This document shows positions 1 to 11,814 of a stretch of 64,000 bases of DNA, in pieces (positions within the stretch are counted from its first letter, which is position 1; every line of letters starts with the position of its first letter). The stretch is from contig NC_135133.1 of the NCBI RefSeq assembly GCF_050908995.1, forward strand, positions 3,886,001 to 3,950,000, in the 5' to 3' direction. Position numbers and translations under genes: made by a program. The stretch comes from Andrena cerasifolii (Eukaryota > Arthropoda > Insecta > Hymenoptera > Andrenidae). The notes under the pieces were generated by a model. That model saw nothing but the letters and a program-made list of their open reading frames with translations. It was not told where the DNA came from and did no database searches.

Positions 1-1235
1 GAGAAAAACGGTGCGAACCAGTTAGTGGACAGAAGGACGCGAGGGGATCTTGGACGGCAGGACCGAGGGACCACCGTTTCCGACCCGGGACGCGTCTCCA
101 GCATCTCGGACGTTTCGGAGAGACTTCGCCCCCACCCCCCGCGAGCTTCCTGCCTCGCGAACGGCAGGGGAGCAACGTCGCCAGTGACCGGGCGAGTTTT
201 GGGACACTGATCGGCTCCTAGTTCGTTGGATAAGAGAGCAAAGTTTCGTCGTAATCGCGAGTGATCGTGGGCGGACCGTATCCACTCCTCGGGGGGTTGG
301 AAGATATGTCAGTGACTTTGACTTGTGAACTTTGACGGTTCGTGGACGCGACAGGATTCGCCGGCACCCAGGGACACGACTCAGGTGAGCGATCACAGAT
401 CATTTCGCAGCGGGATCTCTAGAGGCGTCCCTCGGTTCTAGTAAAAAGGCCACGGAAAGTTAGAAAATGGTACCTAGCCGTGGTCGCTCGCGCGAAAGTA
501 CGCGCGCATTGTTAGGAAAGTGTGCGACGCGCGCAATGGTCACGTATCCAAAAACAATCGCCGATTCTCCACGGTTATCCGTGGACGCGGGAATGTGCCT
601 GCGGCGCTGAAAAGTAGGCACCACCCGTCAATCGCCCGGACGGGGACGCTGGATTTTCTGGAATGTTCCGGAAAACAGCCGGGTGACCTGACATAGTTTC
701 GATAGCAAACGGCGCAAAACTGCGGCGAGGAAAGTCCGGCGCGCGGAAGATTCCGTCGAGGCGCGTTCTTCTCGCGAATAAGAAAATTACTCGGGTCGAA
801 AGAATAAGTATCGCGCTCCTCCGCGCGTAATCGAGGAAGCAGAAGTAATCGGCGGGGAGAAGTTTGGTCGAGCTATTCGGTGTAACGAACGGAGGAGGAA
901 GAAGGTATAATAGCACGGGAAGAATGTTCCTCGAAACGGTGGAGGCCCTTCGGTGCGTACGTTACGTCATAGAAGGGGCTCTTCGGCTACAGAAAGTGTT
1001 TCTTCACGCTCGGTTCTTTGAGAGCCTTGTCCCTAACGGTACCGGGACCAAACTTAAAGCCTGGAAAAAAGAGAACGGTAAAAGCAATAACGCAATCTCG
1101 TCTCCGGAGTGCATTGATCGCGATTCACCGCCACTTACCGATCTACAGGGATTATTCAAGAACAATCGCGTCTCGTTTCGCCTGCCGATTTCTTTAAGGG
1201 CTTATGCCTAGTCAGCTGCCGAAAAAGAACGCGAT
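1..1235. other. GC-rich non-coding DNA, possible 5' UTR exon at its left edge
   Basis: No ORF here looks like a known protein. The first ~384 bases are CpG-rich and end in a good 5' splice-site match (ACTCAG|GTGAGC around 379-390), so they could be a non-coding first exon of a gene read rightward, possibly a distal Blimp-1 promoter. That is inference; nothing in the sequence ties it to a particular gene. Confidence 0.2.
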
Positions 1236-1868
1236 TTTCGGGAATTTTTTCTGGAATATCTGCTGTATATTTTTTTACAATTATTCGCTTATTTTAAAAG
1301 TACATGTATGCAGCAACTCTCGGTAATTTTGTTATAGAAAAACATTAGAAAATGAACGAATAACAGTCATTCTCGTGGAAGCTGTTTTGATAAAGGCGCC
1401 GTGCGGTGAGCAAGTTTTCTCTGAGTCGGATCAGCTGAAATTAAAAATTCAAAATCATTCTGTTAATATATGGTTGAAGTCAGTAGATGAACGAAGGCTT
1501 TTTCAAAAAGTTGGTTTTTGACAAAATGGCGGCCGTTTGACGTAAAACCACGCTTTTCCTATGTCTGAATCGTTCGTTTTTCGTTAATTAAAAATACAGT
1601 TTTTGTTGAAACAAAAAATCCTTCGTTCATCTACTAGTCTTCGGTATATATAAGAAGTCTGCAAAAGTTTAGGCCAATCCATACAGTGGTTTCCGAAATA
1701 TCTTGCTCGCCGATATCAACACAGCTTTCGCGAGAATGGCTGTTATTCGTTCATTTCTTAATGTTTTTCTATAAAACAAAAATTACTGAGAGTTGCTGCG
1801 TATATGTACTTTTAAAATAAGCGAATAGTTGTAATAAAATATACAGTAGATATTCCACAAAAAATTAA
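1236..1868. mobile_element. Palindromic MITE with arms of about 170 bp
   Basis: The left arm (1236-1400) and right arm (about 1710-1868) are imperfect reverse complements. Both carry a stretch reading GAATATCTGCTGTATAT or its diverged complement, then a shared block with the GCAGCAACTCTCGGTAATTT motif and the ATGAACGAATAACAG motif. A second inverted pair lies inside (GATGAACGAAGG near 1486 and CCTTCGTTCATC near 1619), so almost the whole element folds on itself. There is no coding capacity. This is the structure of a non-autonomous foldback or MITE; the superfamily is not assigned because the target duplication is unclear. Confidence 0.7.
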
Positions 1869-4800
1869 CTATCCCACAAATGTCAAGTTCGAGCTCCCGG
1901 AATCACCCTGGGATTCGCGTTAAAGAAGGAACCCCTGAGAATTTCTATCCAGTCATTCCGAAGGAGCGAATCGGTTACACAGAATCGATGTTAAACGCGC
2001 GTATCTCCTAATATGACATAACGGCGCACCATTGTCCCCCTTTCCTCTGCGCCGGCACGTCGAAGAACTTTTCAACCTCCGCGCTTTACCTGCACACCCC
2101 TTCTCGAAGAAGGGGAAAACACGGGGTCAGAAAGGAAATCGTTGCCGAGGAAGTAGGCAGAACGGGGAAAAGAGAATCGTCGGTTGGAGAACTCGTTGGT
2201 CTTGCCCCTCCGATTTTCATCACCTCGCGCGCAAAACACTTTCCTGCCGATCGACGATGGCGATCGATAGGGGGGAACAGAGCGCGGGGGGGGCCGAGGT
2301 ACGTGGAAATGTCGGGGGGCTGGCCGCGAACGGACGCCGGGCGAATCGATTTCTGCCGGCTGACAGGATAAGTGGTTTTCGATTTTGAGAATGGCACGCC
2401 GCGGGAGAGGATAATGACGCCTGCAGGTGCCTACTAATGTGACATAACGGTATCCGCAGACCGCGGCTCGTAGCCACGGTCATTGCAAGCTCGCGTGTGT
2501 GTAATGATTTCGGGGTGGGGAGAGGACGGGGGCGGTCGATTTATTGGAACGGTCGTTGCACCTCTGAAACGGGCCACTCGCCGACGGGATCGGGGCACAC
2601 GCGTTTCCGCGCGGCAAGAAGATGAAAATCGAGGCGACCGAGATTTAATCCTCTCGATCGCGGCGCTGGGAATTGACTCGCGAGTCTCCCTCGATGCGCG
2701 CCCTCGGACAAAAGGGAGCAGGAGTCATCCACACCGAGTTGTTTAACTCCAGGGAATTCTATATTCGAAAGAAGCCGGAGTGTATAAAAGAAAAAGGGGG
2801 TGCGGTAGAATTCGCAGGCCCCACCCTGGTCCCCCCCCAGTTCCCCGACACCGTAATCGAATTAGTGGGAGGCAGAGGTAGCGTCGCTTTCTCCGTCTTT
2901 GGAGAAAAAAGGAACGAAGGGTGGTCGATGACCGTGTCGTTCGTAGGCCTAGCCTAGATTCGTTCGCCGCGGGCGAGCGGCGAGGCTGAAAGTACCGTAG
3001 CGCCATTTTCCATGCAAAAATTGCGCTTGTCCCGCGATTCCGCGATAATACATACGCCGAACCGTAAAGTATTACGCGCTACCGTAACGATGACCGTCCG
3101 GTGCATACACGGTGTCCCGTTTCGCGCGCGCTCTCCTCCCTTCGTATTAATTATCGCGCATTCGCACGTTCGCGCGCCCGCCGTCACGGGTCCCTGACGT
3201 TTGTCACCGTTCGTTCCAGAAGCAATTATAGCCCGCGCAACAGCAAAATTTTCCTTCTTCCCATTCCGGGGAACGATCTCTGCGGAATTCTTCGTCGCGA
3301 ATGTTTTCCCGATCACGAGCCACGCCGTTCGATTCGATGGGAAGCTTCCTCAGCGGGCAGCTTTTCGAGGGCGAGGCAGAATTAATTATTGCGATTGTAT
3401 CGACGCGAAACGGCGGTCGCGACGCGATTATTTTCACCGCGGCGGTCGTTATTATTATCGAGGAGGCGCGTAGGACCGGTTAAAAGCGAGGCGGTCTCGC
3501 GCGCCCGCGTGGATGCGCCCCGCTATAAAGGCCATTATACTCACTTCCTCATTCTCACTTGCCCTGTTCTACCTGGGCAAGGATCCGCCGCGATAAACTT
3601 GGCGGCGCGTAAATCTCCCGTAAAAATATCGTAAAATTCCGCGTTCGTCGGATTCCAAGGTCAGCGGGGGAAAAATAAACACGTCGGTGTTTCCGAGGGA
3701 GGTGGCCATTAACGCGAGACACGCCGGCCAGTTTATGCCTCGCGGACGGTCGCGGGTACGTGTTCATTCTCAGGCGTTTTATCGCTACTTCAGGGATCGT
3801 CTGGTGGAGAACGAGTTATCCGGGCAGCGGGGCTGGAGGGGGAGAGAAAAATTATCGTAACTTTCTGGCTGCGCTCGGTGCGCCGAAAAAGCCTCGAGTG
3901 CCACGGGTCCTGGCGGAGGCACGCATCACGTACCGGGTGGCTGCTTTCCAGGCTCCTGCGAACGGCGAGGGGGTGCGAACGCTTGCGGGGACGGGGCGGG
4001 GCCCGCGAGTCTAGCGCGAGGAGCCAATAACCGTCCTACATCCGCGCTCTGTTATCGCGAAAATGCCTCGGCGCTCCGCGCGAAAACGTGGAAACTGAAC
4101 GAAAGGAAAATCACGAAGCTGCTAATTGAAAGGCCCAACCCTAGGGCCCAGGATTTACCCGCGACGCGTCGCGGTTCGATGCTGGGATTGTCGGGAGGTG
4201 TAGGGATAAAGGCGGGAAAAATGAATCGGTTGCGACGATCGAATGGAGAAGGCCGAAGTATCACGAGGAGCAGCGAGGCACGTACCGGGTGTCCGCAGCG
4301 CGCAGAAGCGCGACCGGCGAAAGAGAAGGAGGAAGGCTCGAGCTTGCACGTATATAGGAGGCTCGCGAGCCGAGCGAGCAGCAGGAGTCAATGACCGTTC
4401 TACATTGACGCGTTGCGCCGGCCCGAGTGCCGGCTGAGTTGAGTAAAGTCACGGCCAGCCATCAGCCGTGAGATTCCCTCCCTTCGCTTCACTTCGCTTC
4501 GCTATAGCCTTGCTCTACCTGTCGACAGCCGCGAGCCACTCTAGAGTACGATCAAGTCGAGCTTCTGCGGACCGAGAAGCTTCCTTGAAGCGCCAAGGGT
4601 GCTTTCGAGATGGTCCGGAGAAGCGTGTAGGAATAAACGATCCCGGAGAATCTGGGAGGTCAGTTTGGATCCGCGTTCTCCCGCTTCTCAGCTTCAGTCG
4701 ATCGCAGTCGCTCATAATCAACGAACTAGCACGAGCCAGCAACACCGTAGAAACGTATTCAAGCCGCGCTAGAGTTTAAGTTCAAAGGGGTACAGGGCTG

Positions 4801-6082
4801 CAGCCACGCGATCTTATTTCATTCCTGCACCACCTTTTCCTAGAGGCGCCCGCTTCGGTAGGTAATTACGTATCGAGGCTGAAATTAGCGGTGTCCTTTA
4901 CTCTCCCCAGCGGCAGCAAACGCGGTTCACTGTCGCCTCGTGCTGGCAGAGGAGGTACACTTACCTAGAAAAGACACCGCCGCCTGGAATTTCCATTTTC
5001 TCAAGTACCCGCGAAGAACGACTTCGAATCAGCTAACTAGGAGCTGAGAGCGATCCCCGCGAAGCGAACGGGCACGATTTACAATTCAAAACGATCGCTC
5101 GGTTAGCTTCCTGTTCCTTTTCGAGATACAAAGAACGGCCGGGGATGATACCACCTACTGGTCTTTCCCTTTTCTTTTACGCGCTGCCGGAAGGAAAAGT
5201 TGGGTATCGATCCGAGGGACCTTGACCAGCTCTCGCGGGGCGCGCACATAATTCGTTTACAGTAACGAGAATCGGAATTGCATCGTTGCATTGCGCCAGC
5301 CCGGCGAGCGTTAAGCTGGTAATATGCAGCGGAGCCGGGAGCAGGCGAGCGGGCCAGCGCGCCGCTTCGTTATATAAGGTGAAAGGGCGACTGACATTGA
5401 CATTGGAGTCGGTGCTGTTCAATGCGGAAACGGACAAACTCCGTTATTTAATCTCTTTCACAACGATTACGAGGGAGCGTTTTATCGGCCGGAGGTATCG
5501 ACCGGAAGCGCAAATGCGCGTTACGTGTTCCGTCGAACGAACCCGACTAGAATTCTCTTTAGTAGACCGCGAAACATCGCTTCCCCTCGCGTTCCACGGC
5601 GGCACGAGTCCTCGGCTAAAAGTTCCATCCTCGCCCCTGCTCGCGTAAATTCTCCTGAAACGCGGCTATTAATATCCACGGAAAGACGGCCCTGAAATGC
5701 TCGCGTCTCCGAGGAGAAAACATATCGCACGGTTTTCGCGCGTTCAATTGGGACGCCGAGTTTCCCCGTGACCCTTTAAAAAGTAGGAGCCCGGACGAGA
5801 TATAGGAGCGCGCCTGACCTGCCCTACGCCACGCAACCGAGCACAATGCCCGAATAACCGACGCTCTTATCGGGCCGCGACAATTAATTCTCCGTCGACG
5901 TAGGGTCTGCGCTTGTGACGCGCACGGCCCTCCTTATCAGACCTCTCTGAAATCTAGGCGCTGATAATTCTGCTTGTTCGGGGTCGTTGGTAATTACGTA
6001 AGGTTTTTGGGGGTGTCGCGAATTTTTTACGTTTTTTTTTTGCAAGAGAGAAGGGGAGGGAAGGTCGGGTTGCGGCTTGTAT
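1869..6082. other. GC-rich intergenic DNA with possible core promoters
   Basis: I find no coding exon. Candidate core-promoter signals are a TATAAA at about 3525, TATATAGG at about 4350 followed by a GC-rich leader, and TATATAAG at about 5372. None can be linked to a transcript. A 16-base motif of the form TAATRTGACATAACGG occurs twice (about 2010 and 2434). The block is most plausibly distal regulatory DNA or introns of a gene whose exons lie elsewhere. Confidence 0.3.
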
Positions 6083-6139
6083 AATATTTTTTAACCGACT
6101 TCGAAATGAAAGAGGTTTCTGCGTTCGATGTGCATGTCT

Positions 6140-6316
6140 TAGAGTTGGGCAAAATGTAATCTAATTACAAATTATGATTAAAATGTAATTGCGTAATTGA
6201 TTACACAAAATTGTGGTAAATTACCTAAATTAAGGATTACAGAAAATAATGTGTAATCAAAGACACAATTATATTTTAATCGTAATTTGTAATTAGATTA
6301 CATTTTGCCCAATTCT
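6140..6316. mobile_element. Short palindromic MITE with AGARTTGGGCAAAATG ends
   Basis: The left end reads AGAGTTGGGCAAAATGTAAT and the right end is its near-perfect reverse complement (ATTACATTTTGCCCAATTCT). The arms continue with the same alternation of TAATTACAAAT and its complement. The element is 177 bp, AT-rich and non-coding. Confidence 0.75.
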
Positions 6317-6334
6317 GGTATGTATGTATGATAG

Positions 6335-6860
6335 TAGGGTGGGGTAAAAGTCCCGTTTTTCATATAAACCTATGTAAAATTTAGTAATAACAATCTAGAA
6401 ATATCTGGTGTTATTTTGTATAAACTATAACTACTATGCTTTACGTTCACGAAGTTCGTTTGTTGGTATTGTTATTTTCTGTTGGGTTATACCACAAAAT
6501 CTTTGTCAATGCAAAATGGACTTCTTGCCCCACTCACGGAGCAAAAAGTCCCTAATGTCTTTTCGTATAATACTAAACTAAATAAGTAAAAAACTCTTTT
6601 CAAATCAACAAATATTTATTAAACCAATTCTTTTTGGTATACAATATTGAAAGGAAAGTATGACTTCTTTAACAAAAAATAAAAATATAAGTCAAAGTTC
6701 CCCTTTAAACTAAATACTGAAAAAATCGCTCAACTAAAACAAAAATACTATTTAAAGACTATGGCATCATTTCTTTATACTTTGGCCATTTTATTGCGAA
6801 AATAAATAATAAAATATACATGTTTTCAGTCTGAGGGACTTTTTGTCCCACTCTACCCTA
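6335..6860. mobile_element. 526-bp MITE with TAGGGTGGGGTAAAAGTCCC ends
   Basis: The left terminus TAGGGTGGGGTAAAAGTCCC is mirrored on the right by GGGACTTTTTGTCCC followed by ACTCTACCCTA. Terminal TA on both sides fits a TA target site, as in the Tc1/mariner group (inference). The interior is AT-rich and has no long ORF. Confidence 0.7.
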
Positions 6861-7170
6861 TTATGTTTGTGCGCGAATTTCTCCGTAACTACTGGACCGA
6901 TTTTGTTGAAACTTATTGCATTTAGTTTAGCTTCAATCAACTTAGGTCGTGGAAAAAGAATGATCAAAATCGGTTCAGCAGTTTTGAAGTTACAGCAAAA
7001 ATAAGAAATCCGTTTCGTTATTATTAGAATCTTCCGTCTCTAGCAAACGGTTCTTTTTTTTACGAGCAGCTCCTTTCATAGACCTGCCCATATTTTTTAA
7101 AATAGATGTAGTTACACAACTTAAATAATAAAAAAAAAAAAAATTAAAACCGACTTAAAAAAAAATAAAT

Positions 7171-9161
7171 ATGCACTGAAAAGTAAAAAATAATTTGCTT
7201 CCTGATTGAATCTACGACTCTCAATTTTCTTTAAGTCGGTGCCAGATTTACACAGTGCAAATGATGAGGTGCCAACATAAAGAAATCGAGGGTCGTAGAT
7301 TTTAATTTTTGAAGTCGGCTTTAATTTTTTAAAATTCTTTTACCCTAATTTTCAATAAATACAAATTCCATCATTAACGTTTCAGAAAAGTAATTTTAGT
7401 TTAAATTTCTCGAAACGGAATTAGATGAATTATATAAGCCTTTAAAAGTATTTTAACAATTGAAAAAGTATTCTTTAAGAACGGGGGGTTGGAGTATTAA
7501 ATCTTACGAATTCTTACACTAACAGGGTGGAGTTAGAAATGGCCAAAAGTACCTTTACGTAATTTAAGTACGACCCCTTCCCTTTTCGCGTGGAATTTGT
7601 TTCCTTTACAGCTTTACAGCCAAGTAAATCGCCAGCGATTACCAAAGACCGCCTTCCATTAGCACTCTTTAAGAAGCACAATCTTGCCCTTTGTGCTCCC
7701 GATAGCCCGGCAAACGAGCGCCCCATTGTCGCGCGTGGAACAAGGAGGACTCGTTTCCTCGGGGCCTGCGCGACTCGCGTCCGCGAGATGGGTTGCGTGG
7801 ACGAAAGAGGAGGGGGCGAGATGACACAGGAATGCGGAGGGAAATTTTCGAAACGGCGCGAGGCCTCTTGCCGCGTATCGGCAAAACGCGAGCTGCCTGC
7901 GCCCGTGCCTTTGCTTTTTACTAGGTCGAGTTTAACCGAAGACGGCGGAGAACTTTTCCCGCCGAGACTGAGACGGTAACTGGTATGCGGGCGTTTGTTC
8001 GCCTCGAACAAGGACACCGGTACGCCGGGGTCATTTTGTAATAGATCCGTGCGGGTCGCGCGGAGTTGAACGACCCGGCGGGAAAACGGAGGCGAGCCCA
8101 CTGCTGGAAAAGCCGCGAAAGTGAAGAATTTTCGAGCAGTACGGCGGCGACCGTTTGCTTTCGACTGGGACTTCAAAAATTCATAGAGCGGGAACGGGGC
8201 CGATCGAGGCGCTGGGGGACTGGCTTCGTGGAAGCCGTGGCGCGAGCTAGAAGTGTGCTATTACAAAATGGGTTATGCAGCGCGCGAAGAGAGTCAAGTT
8301 CAATAACCGACGAGAATGGAAACCTGCGACCTAGTACAAATTCATTTCACTCGCGCCCATAAGAGCCGCTACGGTTTCATTCTCCGCTCTGGCAACTGCT
8401 CGCGATTGGTCGGACGGGGGCCGCGTCATCCAGAGGGACGAAGCGCAATTTGGAGGCCCTAGAATTAGCGCAGTACCTAATTCCATCGTTCTCCGAGCTT
8501 CTAAGAATCTCCGACTTCCGGGACACTGGATTCGAGGCCTCTAGGATCTAAGAAGGCTAGGCCTGTGATTTCTCTTTGCCGGGATGGGTGGATATTGCAC
8601 CGGGATCGGCGACGGTCGATTTCGGCGAGGGATATACCGGTGCGCCGCGTCGCGCGGCTCGAAGTGTGCTATTACAAAATGGGTTATGCAGCGCGCGAAG
8701 AGAGTCGGGTTCAACAACCGACGGGAACGGTGAACCGAGGCGCGCAGGCCGGTAGCGAAAATGATATAGCGGTCGTCCGTGACTCCACGGCGTGCCGGCT
8801 AACGTAGAGAGGAGGTCCTCGGCCGAGAACAGAAGGAACGAGAAGGAACGAGTAGGAGCGCGGAGGAAAGAGAGGAAGGGACCGGCGAATCCAGCCGGTC
8901 GACCTCCACCACTGCCGTACTCTGCCGATCACGTGTCCCCATTGAAAGCGGCTGGCCACGTACGGCCAGACGTCGACCAGAACCACTCGAGAGCTCGGCT
9001 CCACCACGGCCGACCGGATACCCTCCGTTTCCACTTGTACTTTTGCGAGACGCTCGGTTTTAACGGCATACGCGATACGTACTGATTCTATTCTCCGGTG
9101 GTATTCCTCCGTGGAGGTGCAGTATGCACCTTGAAGGTATTTAACCACGGGAGCTTCAGAC
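7171..9161. other. Non-coding DNA with a small palindrome and a duplicated 46-bp block
   Basis: A short inverted repeat centred near 7255 pairs CTACGACTCTCAATTTTCTT with its complement at about 7280-7299. From about 7560 the DNA turns GC-rich. A block identical over 46 bases occurs at 8248-8293 and 8661-8706, with partly conserved flanks. Open frames here, including one of 220 codons on the - strand (7514-8176), show no domain and look like by-products of GC-rich composition. Confidence 0.4.
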
Positions 9162-9489
9162 TTAAGGGGAACAATTTTTAAGGATTTTTTATTCGGGAAT
9201 AATTTACAGTTTTCATTTCAAATTTTTATTACATACCTTTAGCACAGTGTCTTAAGTGACTATAGGAGAAACAATCAATAGACAAATATGCATAAATTTT
9301 AGGATATTAATTAATCCTCTAGACCCCTCACTCGCGTAAACAGCAGAGCTACTCATTTTTTTATAGTCTCTTAAGATATTCTACTAAACGTAGGGAATAA
9401 CAATTTTATTTGAAAGCTGTAAATTATTCCTGAAAAAATTCTTAAAAATGGTTTACTTTTCCGGCCACCACAGTTGTGTTCCCCCTTAA
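9162..9489. mobile_element. TTAA-flanked palindromic MITE, family A
   Basis: The element starts with TTAAGGGGAACA and ends with TGTTCCCCCTTAA. Inside, AATAATTTACAGTTTTCAT is mirrored by a diverged GCTGTAAATTATTCCTGAA, and the CTTAAGTGACTATA block by TATAGTCTCTTAAG. It shares sequence with the longer element at 17643-18333. TTAA at both ends is the target site of the piggyBac superfamily; assignment to that superfamily is inference. Confidence 0.75.
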
Positions 9490-11037
9490 CAGCTTTGAGG
9501 TTTCCCTTTTTTTGGGGAGGTAAGGCTTCCAGACCCGGGGCCTCCACCTAACTCAATTGTGCCTCCCTTTATTTTTAATTACAAATAATTATTCTAAAAT
9601 ATAACTTTTGACAGTGGGTGGAAAATTTGGTAGGTATTTCTGAAGTAACAAAAGCCTTTTGTTTTACAAAAAATGTAATATTCACGAAAAAAACAGTAAC
9701 ACCATGAAATCAAATATATAGGTAGGAGTTAGGTGCCTATTTGTTAAATCTAAACAAACAGCTCTTATAAAACATTTCGAAAAATCAATGAAAGAACAAC
9801 GTGAACGCTTTTATTGATTTTAATACTAGAAACAGTAAGCTTTGCGGGTAGATAGACTTTTCGAAATTCCGCGTAAACCCCTAAAGAATATTCAGCCTCG
9901 AATCGAGCGGTGCCGGGATCGAGCGGAGAAGAAAAGATTGACTTGGATCACGGCTGGCTCGTGACTTCGCGGACGATGAAGGGCGAGCAGGCCGCTGCCC
10001 CTCGACTATCATTGTCCTGTCGAGTCGGATGAAGAGATACCGAGAATTCAGGGCCGCCCGGCATGATCGGCTAATCACGATCGGCCGCGACGTTATGCTC
10101 GACTCGATACGATGAACTCTGAAGGTTCAACGTATTCGCCGCTCGAGGTCCTGGCCAGGGGAACAGAGGCAGGAGGACGCCTCCTCGAGCTCGGCTCTCG
10201 GTTACGTAAGAGAGCCGAGGATGTCCGCGTTACCTTCTACGGCCGGCGGGCGCGAACCTTGCCGCGTCGATGCATGCGATTAGCGAGATTATCGATTATC
10301 CTCGCGTCACCGCGCAACGTCCGATCGTCCTCGTCGCCGCGCGCGTGCACGCACGTCCGTCGAAGCTGCGCGACCCGCTCGCAGGGCAGAGGGAGACGAA
10401 GGACCCTCGCAGCTGCGAGGATTTTCTGCCGCGAGCAAAGTCGGGGTGGGGAAAAGTGAAGGAGGGAGAGATAAGGCGCGAGAGATAAGCCGAGGCACGG
10501 CCGGCTGGAGTCCTACCGAAAACGAATTCGGTTTTACTTTTGGCCGCGCCTTCGCCGGCCATGCAACGGTGCTTTTACGCACCTGTACACGCATAGACGC
10601 GTGCACGGCGTGGCCCACGTGTAAACGTGTTCGCGTATTCATGGTTTTACGACCGTTCGGTCGGCGTCCCCGTGCCTGTACGGTACCTTGGGTGTACACA
10701 AGCCTATGTACAGTTAGGCGAGTGACGCGGTTCGGTTTCGACGGCCAGTACGCGGCGATACGCAGGGGCGGATCGTCCGCGCGCCAGGCTAATTTCCCCG
10801 AGGCTGTTTTTCGTTTCTTTCGCAAATCACGCCCGCGGTATTCTTTCGCACGGACGGCTCTCGATCTTAAGCGGCCGAGAAATTGAAAGGAGGCTGCCGA
10901 GGGGAATCTCGTCATCGAGAGCGTGCAATTAATCGAGCACGGTGCACAGGGGTGGGGAGAGATAAACGGTCTCTTTGGCCCGATGTTCCGGGTGAAAATC
11001 GCGGGTCGAGCAGTCTCGGAATTCTACGCTGAATACG
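9490..11037. other. Intergenic DNA without recognisable genes
   Basis: AT-rich until about 9880, then GC-rich. ORFs of up to 202 codons overlap each other on both strands, a sign of composition rather than coding. No splice-flanked conserved exon was found. Confidence 0.35.
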
Positions 11038-11814
11038 TTAAGGGGTCATGCTCAGTCAGGAGGCCGAAAAAGAAGGGTGGTCTTTGGAAATTTTTCACTC
11101 AATAGCTGTAACACATTTCGCAAAAAATCTTTTTTACTTTTAAACATTGCATCTAGTATTGTGCGTCGTAATTTTTTTATTTAAAAATATTTAGTAGTAA
11201 CTAAGTTATTGTCCATCACTCGAAGGTTCTCTAAAAATAGAGACTTCTGCGGTGAAAAACTGCTGCTCGAAAGTCGATCATCTAAATTTCTAAAATAACA
11301 AATTAAAAGAATTTACTTATTATATTATATTAAATACTAAATTTCTAAAATAACAAATTAAAAGAATTTACTTATTATATTATATTATCTAGTACTTGAA
11401 CGAAGGATTTTTCGATATATTAAAAGTAAAAGTGTGAATTTTTATCATAAATCGTGCCTGATTTTCGTCAATTAAATTAAAAGGAAACTAAGCATCGGAT
11501 AAAAAAATCCTCCGTTCAAATACTAGATAATATAATACAATAAGTAAATTCTTTTGAATTTTTTATTTTAGGTGATCGACTTTCGAGCAGCATTTTTTCA
11601 CCGCAGAAGCCTTTATTTTTAGAGAACCTTCGACTGATGGACAATAGCTCAGTAATTAACAAATATTTTTAAATAAAAAAATTACGACGCACAATACTAG
11701 ATGCAATGCTTAAAAGTAAAAAAGATTTTTTGCGAAATGTGTTACAGCTTTTGAGTAAAAAATTTCCAAAGACCACCCTTTTCCTCGGCCTCCCGACTGA
11801 GCATGACCCCTTAA
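11038..11814. mobile_element. Long near-perfect TTAA-flanked palindrome, family B
   Basis: The left end TTAAGGGGTCATGCTCAGTC is the reverse complement of the right end (GACTGAGCATGACCCCTTAA with one mismatch). The arms match for more than 240 bp each, through the shared blocks GGTGGTCTTTGGAAATTTTT and CTTTCGAGCAGC. The centre holds a 55-bp tandem duplication (11282-11336 and 11337-11391). TTAA at both termini suggests a piggyBac-type target site. Confidence 0.85.
11282..11391. repeat. 55-bp tandem duplication inside the family B palindrome
   Basis: Two head-to-tail copies begin CTAAATTTCTAAAATAACAA at 11282 and 11337. They are almost identical, so the duplication is recent relative to the palindrome arms. 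Confidence 0.85.

Larger units (their letters stand above)
6083..7170. mobile_element. Old repeat bounded by AACCGACTT, interrupted by two MITEs
   Basis: The block starts with TTTTTAACCGACTTCGAAAT at about 6085 and carries an AAACCGACTTAAAA motif near 7147. The middle contains a stretch about opening up the 'tissue' phrase GCGAATTTCTCCGTAACTAC near 6873. I recognise this as a common style of dispersed insect repeat, though not a named family. Two separate MITEs (6140-6316 and 6335-6860) sit inside it and split the parent repeat. No protein is encoded. Confidence 0.5.

Noticed and set aside
7514..8176. 220-codon frame on the - strand
   Set aside because: No domain, low-complexity basic and serine-rich content, overlapping frames on the other strand, and no splice-supported gene structure.
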